Source of the DNA: Peronospora farinosa
Lineage: Eukaryota; Oomycota; Peronosporomycetes; Peronosporales; Peronosporaceae
Assembly: GCA_947646735.1 (NCBI GenBank)
Contig: CANTFK010000139.1
Coordinates: forward strand, 18,992 to 82,991
Length of the DNA stretch: 64,000 nucleotides
Direction of reading: 5' to 3'
In this document: positions 34,240 through 45,949 of the stretch, piece by piece
Layout: the number at the start of each line of letters is the position of its first letter
Numbering within the stretch: position 1 is the first letter of the stretch
Translations under genes and position numbers: made by a program
Notes under the pieces: generated by a model
What the model was told of the DNA's origin: nothing
Databases searched by the model: none
The model's input: only the letters and a program-made list of their open reading frames with translations

Positions 34240-35186
34240 TTTTGTCCGACATTACGTAAACTTACCTTCAGAAGTGCATGGTGTTATGATGTTGGTTATG
34301 CAGTTTGAAGTAAACGTTGACGAGAAAAGATTCTATCATCAGATCAAGCGCTTCGTCCCAGCGCAACGTTCCACCGAAGCCGCCAACGTTTTCATGGGCG
34401 AAAGCACCTTGCATGTTAATCATGCAAGTTTTTCCTTTTGTGAACAAGTTAACGTGTTTGCTTATGACGTTAAGATGAAGACTTGCGGAGCCATCTATAT
34501 AACATGTTTCATATAAAGAACAAGCTTGCGGACCTGGGAGCGCTCGTGAATGACTTGCAGATAGTAGACAAGATGTTAGACGCGGTTTGATAAGCTTCGC
34601 CAGAAGATACTATTTAACTAAAATGCGCAAAATATACGCCAAAATTGTCGTATGCCCATGTCAAATTGGCGTGGCAAAGCGTCAGAGTGAGCTTACTCTG
34701 CGCTTATGGCAAACGCCGATGCGTTTCCATCATGGGCTCTCTAAAAGTCAAAGATTCGCGCCATGTATCAGTAGCTTAACAATTAAGTGTTACTTCAGGC
34801 GCGCTTCTTTGGAGCACGACAGGCAAAACGATCTCTGCAAGAATATGTGCAGGAGATGCGTTCACTGTCTGCGTCCATTAGTGTGGGCTCGATACCGGAG
34901 CACATTAAGGTCCCTACGTTCATGAATAGACTACGGCACTGCCCATCGCGTCATGACCTTTTCATAAAGGTGCCAAAGACGATGGAGGAGGCAATTAAAA
35001 TTGTTATGGTTGAGAAGCAATCCTACAATAGGGCTTCGACGACAGCTTATTATAAGCCGTCGGCCGAGAAGACGGATGCCACTCCAATGGATTTAGGCAA
35101 TGCAGACGCGATCTGCTACAAGTGCGGCAAGCGCTGCCATATCATGGTTCGCTGCTATGCTAAACTTGCTGCTGGTGCTTAGGTCT
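34240..35186 (+). pseudogene. Old Ty3/Gypsy gag remnant (left part of a split element)
   Basis: The plus strand reads a Retrotrans_gag-like body from about 34790 (KRSLQEYVQEMRSLSAS, VPTFMNRLRHCPSRHDLF, TMEEAIKIVMVEKQSY) and a zinc knuckle CYKCGKRCHIMVRC (CX2CX4HX4C) near 35110-35155. Upstream pieces (34270-34620) are too decayed to read through. It ends at the composite insertion; the continuation lies at 54176, where the same frame enters an integrase motif. A stop (TAG) precedes the insertion site. Confidence 0.8.
35183..35186. repeat. Target-site duplication GTCT, left copy
   Basis: GTCT directly abuts the left LTR terminus (TGTGGT at 35187) and recurs at 54176-54179 directly after the right terminus (ACCACA at 54170-54175). 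A 4-bp duplication fits Ty3/Gypsy integration. Confidence 0.85.
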
Positions 35187-35891
35187 TGTGGTGGAGTGGG
35201 ATTCGCAAAATTGCTGATGCGATTCCAACTCTCCACTGGCGCCCGGACGACCGACTAACGGAGGGGGTACCCCGATTCCGTGTGTATAGCCTTCCTCACC
35301 TTGTGTACCCGTCGGTAGGGCGGGTTGCTCTCTTCTCGGTAGACTTGAGTCGATGTTGGACTTGATTGTGTTAGGGATAGGTGGAGGGCGATCGCGTGGA
35401 ATTCCTCACACGATCGCAGTTGTTCTTGGGGTGCTCTATCTGAGTCGCCCTGATCTCCCTTGAGATCGCCTTGTCCAAAAATGTAGATACTTGATCCGCT
35501 TGCCTTCTGACCACTTGAGCCGTCTCGCGATCTTGTATCTGGACTTCTTAGTCCTCTGCGTCCAATCGCAGCTTGAGTTGTTTTGTTGAGAATTCTTGCA
35601 ATCCCTGGCCAAACAATCCAGGGATATGACTTGCGTAGTAGGTAGACTTCCTTGAGACGTCGGGAGGCCAAAGAATCCAGCCCGGAAGAGAAGTCGACAC
35701 GTGTACTTAGAAGCAAATTGAACTCTGTTAATGTTAACCAATCAAATACCAAAACCTATGATCTTGACTATCTGTAGCTCAGGATCTATTGCCACGTATC
35801 GCCCTTTCGGAGAAATCAGATCTTGTAATGTGGTCCACTCCAATATCGCCGCGATCTGGATCGCTACCTCGCTCGGATCTAATACCATTTC

Positions 35892-35988
35892 AGTATCGGA
35901 TCGCGGTACTAAATAATTAGTATCGGATCGCGATACTAATAATTAGTATCGGATCGCGATACTTATTTTAGTATCGGATCGCGATACT
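35892..35988. repeat. Four 19-bp near-palindromes in the LTR
   Basis: AGTATCGGATCGCGATACT or a one-base variant starts at 35892, 35919, 35945 and 35970. Each has 7-bp arms AGTATCG/CGATACT around GATCG. They recur in LTR 2 and LTR 3. They may be promoter or enhancer elements; that is inference. Confidence 0.8.
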
Positions 35989-36742
35989 AATAATTAGCAT
36001 CAGATCGCGATCCGCCGGATCACGACTTGTCCTCTTCACCGTTTCTCAGGTCATGTGAGATAGTTCATCTATGTGACATGTCATATCCACCATTCCAGTC
36101 CTCCATAGCGACGTGATCCACACCAGACCGTCTTCCACATGCTTGGATGTACCCATCCTCCTTCTTAGCGATCGCGTTCACGCGGATCGCCATCGGAAAT
36201 ACTGGAGATCGCAATAGCGTAGTTCCTAGGCCATATTTGACCCCACATAGAAGTGCAAACTACACCATTCACTGTTTTCCATCCCATTTGACGTCATCTC
36301 GAAACCTTTCTACGAGATCGCGACTCATCAATATTGGCCGCGAGATCGCGACTCATTAATATTGGCCATTTCGGACTTAACCGAAAATATGCGATCACGC
36401 TTTGCGAAATTCCACTATTCCACATTCACGTATAATCCTTTTAAAATCAATCCATCTAATTGGATCAACCGATACTGGAATCAAGTATAATCCAACGGTG
36501 TCCTATTCCATGATTATTCAATATAATTCGGAAATGTGATCCATGCCATGTATCTTCACCTTAAGTATGTTTCAATCCATATCATCATCGTCTTCGATAC
36601 CATTGATCCCTTCTTCATTCGTTTTATTGAACAAACAAATAAACGATCTTGGATCAACGGTGCTTTTCCATTCGATCGTCCATGAATTGAGATCGACTTC
36701 ATCACACCCAATAAGTCATTTTAGTAAGTGACTTAATGGGGG

Positions 36743-36961
36743 AAAAGGATCCAACCGTTATGAGAAAGGGATCCGGCCTTTATGGGAAAGGAATCCGACC
36801 GTTATGAGAAAGGGATCCAACCGTTATGAGAAAGGTATCCAACCGTTATGAGAAAGGAATCCGACCGTTATGGGAAAGGGATCCAACCGTTATGAGAAAG
36901 GGATCCAACCGTTATGAGAAAGGGATCTGGCCGTTATGGGAAAGGGATCCAACCGTTAGAG
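36743..36961. repeat. 22-bp LTR minisatellite, ten units (LTR 1)
   Basis: The unit is like AAAGGGATCCAACCGTTATG. Ten units occur in LTR 1 and in LTR 2 (45343-45561) and seven in LTR 3 (53937-54089). The loss of three units (66 bp) fully explains the shorter LTR 3. Confidence 0.9.
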
Positions 36962-37047
36962 AAAAAAGTCTCAATAAATCGGCTCTGGATTTATCGAGAA
37001 TAATATTGTATGGACTTAGCCAAAATTCTCAAATCGACTTTACCACA

Positions 37048-37059
37048 ATCGTCCCCTGC
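37048..37059 (-). promoter_or_regulatory. Polypurine tract of copy 1
   Basis: On minus, GCAGGGGACGAT lies directly against the LTR start (TGTGGTAAAG). Its position and purine run fit the plus-strand primer of a Gypsy element. The same sequence occurs at 45648-45659 for copy 2. Confidence 0.7.
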
Positions 37060-37349
37060 ACCGGTAGGCGACATACAGTGTCGATCTGGCTGTGCACCAT
37101 CTGTCCTGTTAATATTCCTCGCGGTGTTTGTGTACAAGTAACACACCTCAGTCGTTCAATACAATTCCATTTTTGTCACTCCATTTCTTTAATCTTCTCC
37201 GAAATTGTCTTCTTTCTTGGGCTTTTCAGCCGCGATCTGGTCTTTCAGACCTTCGATCGACACTCAAATTCGCATATATCCTAGTTCCCCAGCTAGCCAA
37301 CCATCTTGTACAGCCATTTCCACTCTCCGTAAGCGAAATAACCAAATCA

Positions 37350-40300
37350 CTAATCTTCAGATTTTTTCTCTTCATGAGACTGCATTACTTCGAAACGATT
37401 ACGGCGAACTTGTTCGCGCTCAAATTCTTGCAAAATCTCGGGTGGTTGACGTCTTCTCCGGGTTGATCTGGAAATCGCAGCAACTTTAACCACCGATTCG
37501 GTCTGCTTCGGCTTCAACAACTCATCCAGTCTATTAAGAGTACTGAGATCTTGGCGATCTCCTTCCGAAGTGATGACCACGCCTTGTTCCTTCTGTAAAG
37601 CAGTACTCGCCAGTCGATCTGCACTTTGGTTCCAGTCGCGCTTCATATGTAAAAACTCATGGATCGGCCATGATAGAAGCTTCTCTATTGCTTTCTGTCG
37701 CAACAACTGCAGTCCAGGAGCCTTGCAATCAATTTCACCCCGCATCTGTCGAATCACGAGGTTGGAGTCGCCACAAAAAATAACGCGTCCCCTAGTCTGA
37801 TTCTCCAACAGATCAAAGCCTAATAGTAAACCCCGATATTCAGCTTCGTTCACTATTAAGTCCGTTGCATATTCCGATGCAGCAGCCACAATAGTCCACT
37901 CCGGAAGTTTCCATATTATCGCACTGTATGATCCACCCTTTCGCTTGGTTCGTGCCGATCCATCGAAACTGACGACCAAGAGACTTTCATCTTCTTCCAC
38001 CGTAGGCGGTGGCATACTTAGAGTTTGCCTTGGCTGTTTCCGTGGAGCGATCGCAATCAACACTTCATCGACTTCTTCACGGGGAGTCACACTTGCAGCC
38101 AGGGCACCAAGTATTTCATCTTCGCCCTTTTCACATTTCTTGATCTCCAAAGTCCAAGTCGATAATAATGCGGCCCACCTAACTAGCCTGCCATTGAGAC
38201 CGGAGGATTGCACCAACCAGGCCATCGTCGAGAACCGCGTAAGAACTTTAATCTCTCGCGAGACTAGCATGCGATAACATATATCCAAAATCCGAAGTAA
38301 TGCTAGTATCTCCTTCTCGACCATTCCGTAATTGATCTCATTAGGCTTCAGCGTTCGGCTTGTAAACGTAACTGGCCAGTATATGCCATCATACTCCTGC
38401 AACAAAGCTGCTGAAACTGCCCATTTACTCGCATATACGACAATTACCGGAGGCCGATCTGGATCGAAGTGTTTGAGGATAGGGGTATTAGCGATCTTGG
38501 CTTTCAACATGGTAAATGCGATCATCGCTTTTTCCCATCGAGTCCGTCCTTCTGGATCTGGGTCGTCCCCAATATCAAACTTTTGATCTGAATCATTCCT
38601 GGTTGCGACAGTCGAATCCAATGCATTCATCTTATCAGAACAGCGGATTTCATGGAAATCTGCTTCCCGTAATTCATATAGCACTGACGCATAAATCGCA
38701 AAGTCTTCGACAAATCGACTATAGTAATTCAAGCTTCCCAGAAACGATTGCATCGATCGCAACGTGTTTGGGAACGGAATATTTACCAACGATACCAAAT
38801 CCTTTGGATGAGCTTCTATTCCTGCAAGTGAGACTTGATGACCCAGGTAATCCACTTTACGTCGTCCCCAGAAACTTTTAGCGAGACTGATCGACAAATT
38901 CCATTCATTGCATACTTCTAGCAATCGCTTTACCTTATCATATAAGGAGTCCCACGAGGGAGCTGTAATCAATATGTCATCAATATATGACCTTCGGCCG
39001 AGCACGGATGTCTTCTGGCTAGTATCCGGTTCGCCTTCAGTGAATACATCAACCAGCTTTGGCGATCCCGTTACCGTATCAGTGGAGTCGAGTGATCCTG
39101 TGGTAATTGCATTTGGATCCGTACCGATCTTGAGGTATCCATACAGTGCATTATCAATTAGGCGTTGGTAAATCTGCGGAGCGTTTTTTAGCCCAAACGG
39201 CATTCGTAACCACTCGAACGGCCTGACGGCGTAATAAAAGCAGATATCATCCTCGCTCGCTCGGTCATTTCCACGACCCAAAATCCACTCGCCATATCCA
39301 ACGAACAATACCACATAGCTTTATCCATATCTTGCAATAATTCGCTAATCAGCGGCATAGGATACACCATCAATCTCGTGAGTTGATTCACCCGCCGATA
39401 GTCAATACATAACCGGATGTCGACACCATTCTTTTTTATAATTACCACAATCGGCGAAGCCCATGGTGATGTCGACAGGCTGGATAATCCTGGCTGATAG
39501 TAATCCTTTGATTTGGTCAGCTAACTTCTCGCGAAATTTGGGAGCGACCGGTCGTACTCGTTGTGCGATCGGGTGTGCTCCACCAACATCGATATCACAT
39601 ACTGCTCCTCGAGCTGCAGGAGGAAGCGCATTTCCTTTGCCAATGAGTAAGTGTCGGTTCGCCCAAATCAATTGCCGTAGACTTTCTTGGTCCTTGGTTA
39701 AAGGAACTCCCGGATCGCCCACTTGGATATCATCAATCGTAACTGCTTCGGTGGATGACACAATCTCAGGCAAGGCAGCCATATGCTGATCCACATCTTC
39801 GACATACAATTCACCAATCTCGTGATAATACATCGAGTCTTCAGGCTTCATCTTTACACTTCCTCCGGCTAAATTACATTCGTCGTTGATAGTTGTAGTA
39901 TCACTAGCAGGCTCCTGTTCTCGCAGATCGCGATCCCGATCAGCCAGATCGCGGTCATTAACTACCGGATCGGCCAGATCGCGGTTATTGATTGCCAGAT
40001 CAGCCAGATCGCGGTCATTAACTACCGGATCGTCCAGATCGCGGTCATTAACTACCGTATCGTCCAGATCGCGGTCATCCACTACCGGATCGTCCAGATC
40101 GCGGTCATCAACTACCGGATCGTCCAGATCGCGGTCATTAACTACCAGATCAGCCAGATCACGGTCATTAGTTGTCGAATCACGCTCCATACATTCCTGT
40201 GTGTAGTTATTGTGAGTGTAATTTTCTTCACCCCATGACCCTTGCACGTGATCGACATTTGACATCCCTCTGATCGCATTGATTACCCATGGAGATTGCG

Positions 40301-40637
40301 CTACTTGTTCACTTTCATCTTCGACCACCAGATCTTCTACATTGTTTCCACCGATTTCTCTTATTATCGCATCGCATTCTTCATTGGATCGTGTCGTGGG
40401 TTTCACTGTTTCCGTAGTCCTTTCTTCTGCTTCCTTTTTCGAGCGTGTTAATATCCTCTTTGGCGTAGGGTACGAAGGATGATCCACTAGCGGTCCGGTA
40501 TATTCTTCCGGTGGTTCTTCTTCTCGATCCGTTGTCGCTTCGAACGCTAATGTCTGCCATTCGTTATACCGACGCGATCCCACCGAGACATATCCTGGAG
40601 ACCGAGGTATCATATCAGCGACCATCCACCAACCTAA
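37350..40637 (-). pseudogene. pol of copy 1: RT, RNase H, second RNase H; frameshifted
   Basis: The order along minus is: an acidic linker with ten-residue repeats (39947-40186), RT (KKNGVDIRLCIDYRRVN, MASGFWVVEM, RMPFGLKNAPQIYQ, YIDDILI), a Gypsy RNase H (VVYASKWAVSAALLQ) and a second RNase H with SFDGSA, NEAEYRGLL and GDSNLVIRQM. The protein then ends; no integrase or chromodomain follows. Breaks: a 1-nt insertion near 39473 relative to copy 2, and a frame change after SAFITPS (about 39210) shared with copy 2. The frame also changes at about 40640 relative to protease. Confidence 0.88.
39947..40186 (-). repeat. 30-bp coding minisatellite in pol linker, copy 1
   Basis: Eight units of 30 bp each encode the ten-residue repeat NDRDLDDPVV or variants. 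The copy 2 equivalent is 48537-48776. The repeats form an acidic linker between protease and RT. Confidence 0.88.
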
Positions 40638-41508
40638 TGGCGATCCATGACTTCAAAATTACTTCTTGATCGCCGATATATGTCAGCTGTAGATACTTGA
40701 TCTGACCTGGTCCCGTAGTTACTGTAGGTACCCACTTCGGATCGCGCCTCACCCAGATCTTGGCTTTAGGAGGACTAACTCCGATCTTCACTTCGGTCGA
40801 TTTGCCCACGGGAATCACCACAAATTGATCTGGAATTGTGATCGCTTGTATGGTCGCCCGATAAGGGGGTCTTCGTCCATTCAGAAGGATCCTGACCTCA
40901 TCAGGTAAACAAAGCGTTCCATCGGCTAAATCCAGGCGTACTCCAGCTGGGACCATGAAATCCATTCCTAGGATCGCGTCTTGGCCTACTTGATCTCCTA
41001 CCCACGCATCGAAATAATAGACTATCGATCCATTCAGCGTAATCTTGATTCTTGTACGACCGTCCGTCATGTATGTGTTCTCACCAATTCCAACACATTC
41101 TTGCCTCTGACTCTCTTCAATGACACATCCTACCTTACGAGCAAAGGTGGTGTCGACGATTGAGACTTCGGCTCCAGAATCAAACAACATAATCGCCTTT
41201 TCATTGTTGATCTTGCCCGTTGCCTTGGCTTGCTTGAACCATTTTCCTGGGGTATGATATTTCCAATATCCCCGTGATTCACCTGGTGCTAAGTCGAGCT
41301 CCATTTTCGCAGGCGATCGGGCATATTCATCAACTCTTACGACGCTTGATATTGAACGCAGAAATTTTGAATCTTCACATGTATTATTCGGGTCGATCTG
41401 AGTGTTAACGCCCTGATCTGTCGATCTTCTTTCCACAAATGCATAAATGCAGAGCCTAGAACGCTCGGCTCGTACCAGATTCCAACCTGGCGAGCGTCCT
41501 AGTTTAAC
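40615..41508 (-). CDS. Aspartic protease of copy 1 (reached by -1 frameshift)
   Basis: The frame opens at the slippery site (41502-41508) as VKLGRSPGWNLVRAERS. A retropepsin motif LFDSGAEVSIVD lies near the middle and DAILGMDFM is the second hallmark. No in-frame ATG is needed if it is made by frameshifting. A stop ends it at 40615, and pol continues in another frame (VSVGSRRYNEW). Confidence 0.85.
   Translation of the reverse strand, partial: VKLGRSPGWNLVRAERSRLCIYAFVERRSTDQGVNTQIDPNNTCEDSKFLRSISSVVRVDEYARSPAKMELDLAPGESRGYWKYHTPGKWFKQAKATGKINNEKAIMLFDSGAEVSIVDTTFARKVGCVIEESQRQECVGIGENTYMTDGRTRIKITLNGSIVYYFDAWVGDQVGQDAILGMDFMVPAGVRLDLADGTLCLPDEVRILLNGRRPPYRATIQAITIPDQFVVIPVGKSTEVKIGVSPPKAKIWVRRDPKWVPTVTTGPGQIKYLQLTYIGDQEVILKSWIAIRLVDGR
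41461..41508 (-). promoter_or_regulatory. Putative -1 frameshift signal, copy 1
   Basis: On minus, GTTAAAC (41508-41502) is read as ATG TTA AAC in gag and directly precedes the gag stop TAG. Four bases later begins a hairpin: ACGCTCG pairs with CGAGCGT and CCAG pairs with CTGG inside it. Slipping back one base puts the ribosome into protease. Confidence 0.75.
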
Positions 41509-43786
41509 ATTTCTTGAGCCTTCGGCGGAAGCATTCCAGCATGCTTGGTTGGGACATACCACTTGCGTATCATGTTGTAGAATTCTTCCATTCGACATTT
41601 TCCATGCTCATGGATATCTCCGCAGGCAGCACAGGTGTAAAAACACTTGTCCGACGGATGTCCCTTACGACCACACTTCTGACACGTTAGTCTCTTCCAG
41701 CATCCACGATCATCGTGTTTCTTCGACCCACAATGGGTACAAGCCTTCTGATTCACCACGCGATCTGGACCGCGATCTTGATCCAAATGGTCTGATCCCG
41801 CGCGTTGATCACTATATTTCTTCACGCGATCTGGTACTGTGGCCACACATAAGTTGCGTCGATCTCGGCGTCTGATCCACTAATATCCGAGTCTGACTCA
41901 CTGCTACTGCCTTCCAGACGAATCGCTCTCACAGCACGAGTTGGTTTCGAGGGTGCCGGAGTGGATGCCGACGCAGATCGCTGACGAAATTTGCTCGACC
42001 CCATTGCACTCGGATACTGTCTTCCCTCCATGCGTTGATATGTTCGCAGAGTTTCTTCCATATCATCGGCGTCTCCAAGGCGTAACAACGTCAACTGCTT
42101 AGCCAGATCGCGATCGTCAAGTGTACCAATGAAATGTTCCACATGCTCTCGGCGAATTGAGGGCGATCCCTCCCGAATGGGAATTTTTGCTCGGATCGCG
42201 GCCACATTCAGTCGATACAAATATTCCAATGGCGTTTCATCAGATCGCTTCTTCGCATGATAGTATTGTCTCCCGACCGACATACCATATCCACAATACT
42301 GGATCATGAAGGTTTCCAACAACGACTTCCATGATTTCCGAGTGGATCGACTTAACTGGCTATACCAATTTCGTGCCGGCCCCGTAAGTAAATCACCAAA
42401 TACTAGACATTTTTCATCATCCGGGGCTTGGTCGCGTAAAAACGCCGACTTGGCCTTGTTGACCCAACTTCTCGCTCGATCTTCATCCTTGTCCCGTCCT
42501 GTAAATTCTTTTAGATCTGCGATCGCAGACATTCGAATCCGCTGTGTGACAAGTCCACCATCAGGTACAGCGCCTGCACTTGCGACTTGTGGCCGTCTTA
42601 GATCCTCCAACCCCAAATCGTCTGGATCGTAATTATTGGATCGCGATTGACGCGATCCGGCCGATTCCATATCCACATCCGAAATGCAAACTTTTGGGGT
42701 GTTTGTGGGAATCGCGGTTCGACTGGCGGTCATGCGAGCTTGATCCTGCTCGTACTTTCTCATGGCAGCTTCAAAATAAGATTGCAATTGACCTGATCCA
42801 TTCATATTCATGTCTTCAGCTGTGAGCGCCGTCGTCGATTGTTCTCTGGCCTTAATCGGTGCCAGTCGCTCGCGAATATGCGCTGCACCAGCCGGTCCAA
42901 GTGACATTCGCTGCATATTAATCGAGTCGTCCGACTCCCCTTCGGATTCCGCTGACATATATTGCGAAGATCCAGTATGATATCCTTTTGGTATATCTGC
43001 AATCGGCTGGATCGTCTGATCCGCCGGATCGCGCTCTCCAGTTAGAGGAACTAGCTTCGAAAACAGAGATCGCCCTGCTTGGATCACCCGATCATGATCG
43101 CATTCCAACAGCACCTGCGCGTCAAAAGCTCCAGCGGTGAATCCAGCGTTCTGGAGCAACTCCATAAGCCGACGGATCGCTTCCAACTGGTTCGTTGTCG
43201 GAATGGGAGCTGATATTGGTCCTCGCAGCGATCCAATCAGCTTCGGTTTCAAAATCTTTAGAACGGGATCGCTTGACAACAGATCTTTAAGCGCCTTCCA
43301 ATGAAAACACCATTCCAGCTGATCCAGTTGCCATCCTTTCGCCTTGTCTTCCTCATGCGCTGGCTTCACGTCAGTATCATCATGATCCGACTCAGGCGCC
43401 TTCATCTTCACTCGAGATGGCTTCGAATTCTTCTTCTTCTTCGAATTCGGAGTGGTTTTGGATAAATTTCCTTCGGTTTTAACCGAAGGATTTTTATCCA
43501 GCGGATCGCGTTTTGCAACGCGATCCGCAGGGGTCCTCGAAAGGACCTGGGGAGGGGGTAGAGGTTTTTCTTCCAGATCGAGCGATCGATCTTCCTCCTT
43601 GGTTTTCTTTTCATCTGTGCCCCTCCCAAAACGCTAATGATCCGGGGATCTTTTTTCTTCACCCGTCTGCGGTGATCCCTTTGCCGCTGACGCTTCAATC
43701 CCAGGTTCAGTCTTGATCTTGACATCTTCTCTCAGGGACTCACGGTGAAATCCCGAGTCACCAGAAGATCCGGGCACGCGCACCAT
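41499..43786 (-). pseudogene. gag of copy 1, amber stop and 4-bp deletion
   Basis: The gag frame can be read from the ATG at 43786, which overlaps the primer-binding site, to 41499. It carries a Retrotrans_gag region (RSWVNKAKSAFL, WYSQLSRSTRKSW, RQYYHAKKRSDETPLEYLY) and CX2CX4HX4C-like knuckles (CTHCGSKKHDDRGC, CQKCGRKGHPSDKC). An in-frame TAG lies at 43634-43636 (shared with copy 2), and a 4-bp deletion near 41864 (absent from copy 2) shifts the frame before the knuckles. Confidence 0.87.
43767..43785 (-). promoter_or_regulatory. Primer-binding site, copy 1
   Basis: On minus, TGGTGCGCGTGCCCGGATC begins one base inside the LTR boundary. It would pair with a tRNA 3' end GCACGCGCACCA. The tRNA identity is not determined. 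The gag ATG overlaps this site. Confidence 0.7.
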
Positions 43787-45647
43787 TGTGGTGGAGTGGG
43801 ATTCGCAAAATTGCTGATGCGATTCCAACTCTCCACTGGCGCCCGGACGACCGACTAACGGAGGGGGTACCCCGATTCCGTGTGTATAGCCTTCCTCACC
43901 TTGTGTACCCGTCGGTAGGGCGGGTTGCTCTCTTCTCGGTAGACTTGAGTCGATGTTGGACTTGATTGTGTTAGGGATAGGTGGAGGGCGATCGCGTGGA
44001 ATTCCTCACACGATCGCAGTTGTTCTTGGGGTGCTCTATCTGAGTCGCCCTGATCTCCCTTGAGATCGCCTTGTCCAAAAATGTAGATACTTGATCCGCT
44101 TGCCTTCTGACCACTTGAGCCGTCTCGCGATCTTGTATCTGGACTTCTTAGTCCTCTGCGTCCAATCGCAGCTTGAGTTGTTTTGTTGAGAATTCTTGCA
44201 ATCCCTGGCCAAACAATCCAGGGATATGACTTGCGTAGTAGGTAGACTTCCTTGAGACGTCGGGAGGCCAAAGAATCCAGCCCGGAAGAGAAGTCGACAC
44301 GTGTACTTAGAAGCAAATTGAACTCTGTTAATGTTAACCAATCAAATACCAAAACCTATGATCTTGACTATCTGTAGCTCAGGATCTATTGCCACGTATC
44401 GCCCTTTCGGAGAAATCAGATCTTGTAATGTGGTCCACTCCAATATCGCCGCGATCTGGATCGCTACCTCGCTCGGATCTAATACCATTTCAGTATCGGA
44501 TAGCGGTACTAAATAATTAGTATCGGATCGCGATACTAATAATTAGTATCGGATCGCGATACTTATTTTAGTATCGGATCGCGATACTAATAATTAGCAT
44601 CAGATCGCGATCCGCCGGATCACGACTTGTCCTCTTCACCGTTTCTCAGGTCATGTGAGATAGTTCATCTATGTGACATGTCATATCCACCATTCCAGTC
44701 CTCCATAGCGACGTGATCCACACCAGACCGTCTTCCACATGCTTGGATGTACCCATCCTCCTTCTTAGCGATCGCGTTCACGCGGATCGCCATCGGAAAT
44801 ACTGGAGATCGCAATAGCGTAGTTCCTAGGCCATATTTGACCCCACATAGAAGTGCAAACTACACCATTCACTGTTTTCCATCCCATTTGACGTCATCTC
44901 GAAACCTTTCTACGAGATCGCGACTCATCAATATTGGCCGCGAGATCGCGACTCATTAATATTGGCCATTTCGGACTTAACCGAAAATATGCGATCACGC
45001 TTTGCGAAATTCCACTATTCCACATTCACGTATAATCCTTTTAAAATCAATCCATCTAATTGGATCAACCGATACTGGAATCAAGTATAATCCAACGGTG
45101 TCCTATTCCATGATTATTCAATATAATTCGGAAATGTGATCCATGCCATGTATCTTCACCTTAAGTATGTTTCAATCCATATCATCATCGTCTTCGATAC
45201 CATTGATCCCTTCTTCATTCGTTTTATTGAACAAACAAATAAACGATCTTGGATCAACGGTGCTTTTCCATTCGATCGTCCATGAATTGAGATCGACTTC
45301 ATCACACCCAATAAGTCATTTTAGTAAGTGACTTAATGGGGGAAAAGGATCCAACCGTTATGAGAAAGGGATCCGACCTTTATGGGAAAGGAATCCGACC
45401 GTTATGAGAAAGGGATCCAACCGTTATGAGAAAGGTATCCAACCGTTATGAGAAAGGAATCCGACCGTTATGGGAAAGGGATCCAACCGTTATGAGAAAG
45501 GGATCCAACCGTTATGAGAAAGGGATCCGGCCGTTACGGGAAAGGGATCCAACCGTTAGAGAAAAAAGTCTCAATAAATCGGCTCTGGATTTATCGAGAA
45601 TAATATTGTATGGACTTAGCCAAAATTCTCAAATCGACTTTACCACA
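43787..45647 (-). repeat. LTR 2 (shared middle LTR), 1861 bp
   Basis: It serves as 5' LTR of copy 1 and 3' LTR of copy 2. It has the same length as LTR 1, ten units in its 22-bp array, and single-base differences (for example at 44500, GGATAGCGG against GGATCGCGG). Confidence 0.93.
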
Positions 45648-45949
45648 ATCGTCCCCTGCACCGGTAGGCGACATACAGTGTCGATCTGGCTGTGCACCAT
45701 CTGTCCTGTTAATATTCCTCGCGGTGTTTGTGTACAAGTAACACATCTCAGTCGTTCAATACAATTCCATTTTTGTCACTCCATTTCTTTAATCTTCTCC
45801 GAAATTGTCTTCTTTCTTGGGCTTTTCAGCCGCGATCTGGTCTTTCAGACCTTCGATCGACACTCAAATTCGCATATATCCTAGTTCCCCAGCTAGCCAA
45901 CCATCTTGTACAGCCATTTCCACTCTCCGTAAGCGAAATAACCAAATCA

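Larger units (their letters stand above)
35187..37047 (-). repeat. LTR 1 (3' LTR of copy 1), 1861 bp
   Basis: The LTR runs from TGTGGTGGAG to TTTACCACA. It contains four copies of a near-palindrome (35892-35988) and a ten-unit 22-bp array (36743-36961). It is nearly identical to LTR 2 and LTR 3. Confidence 0.93.

Noticed and set aside
35240..35260. TGGCGCC as the primer-binding site of a plus-strand element
   Set aside because: It resembles a Lys-tRNA site, but it lies inside the LTR and the coding strand is minus; the minus-strand TGGTGCGCGTGCC at the true boundary fits.
39886..40206. Plus-strand SR-rich frame as an SR protein
   Set aside because: It is the antisense reading of the pol linker minisatellite.
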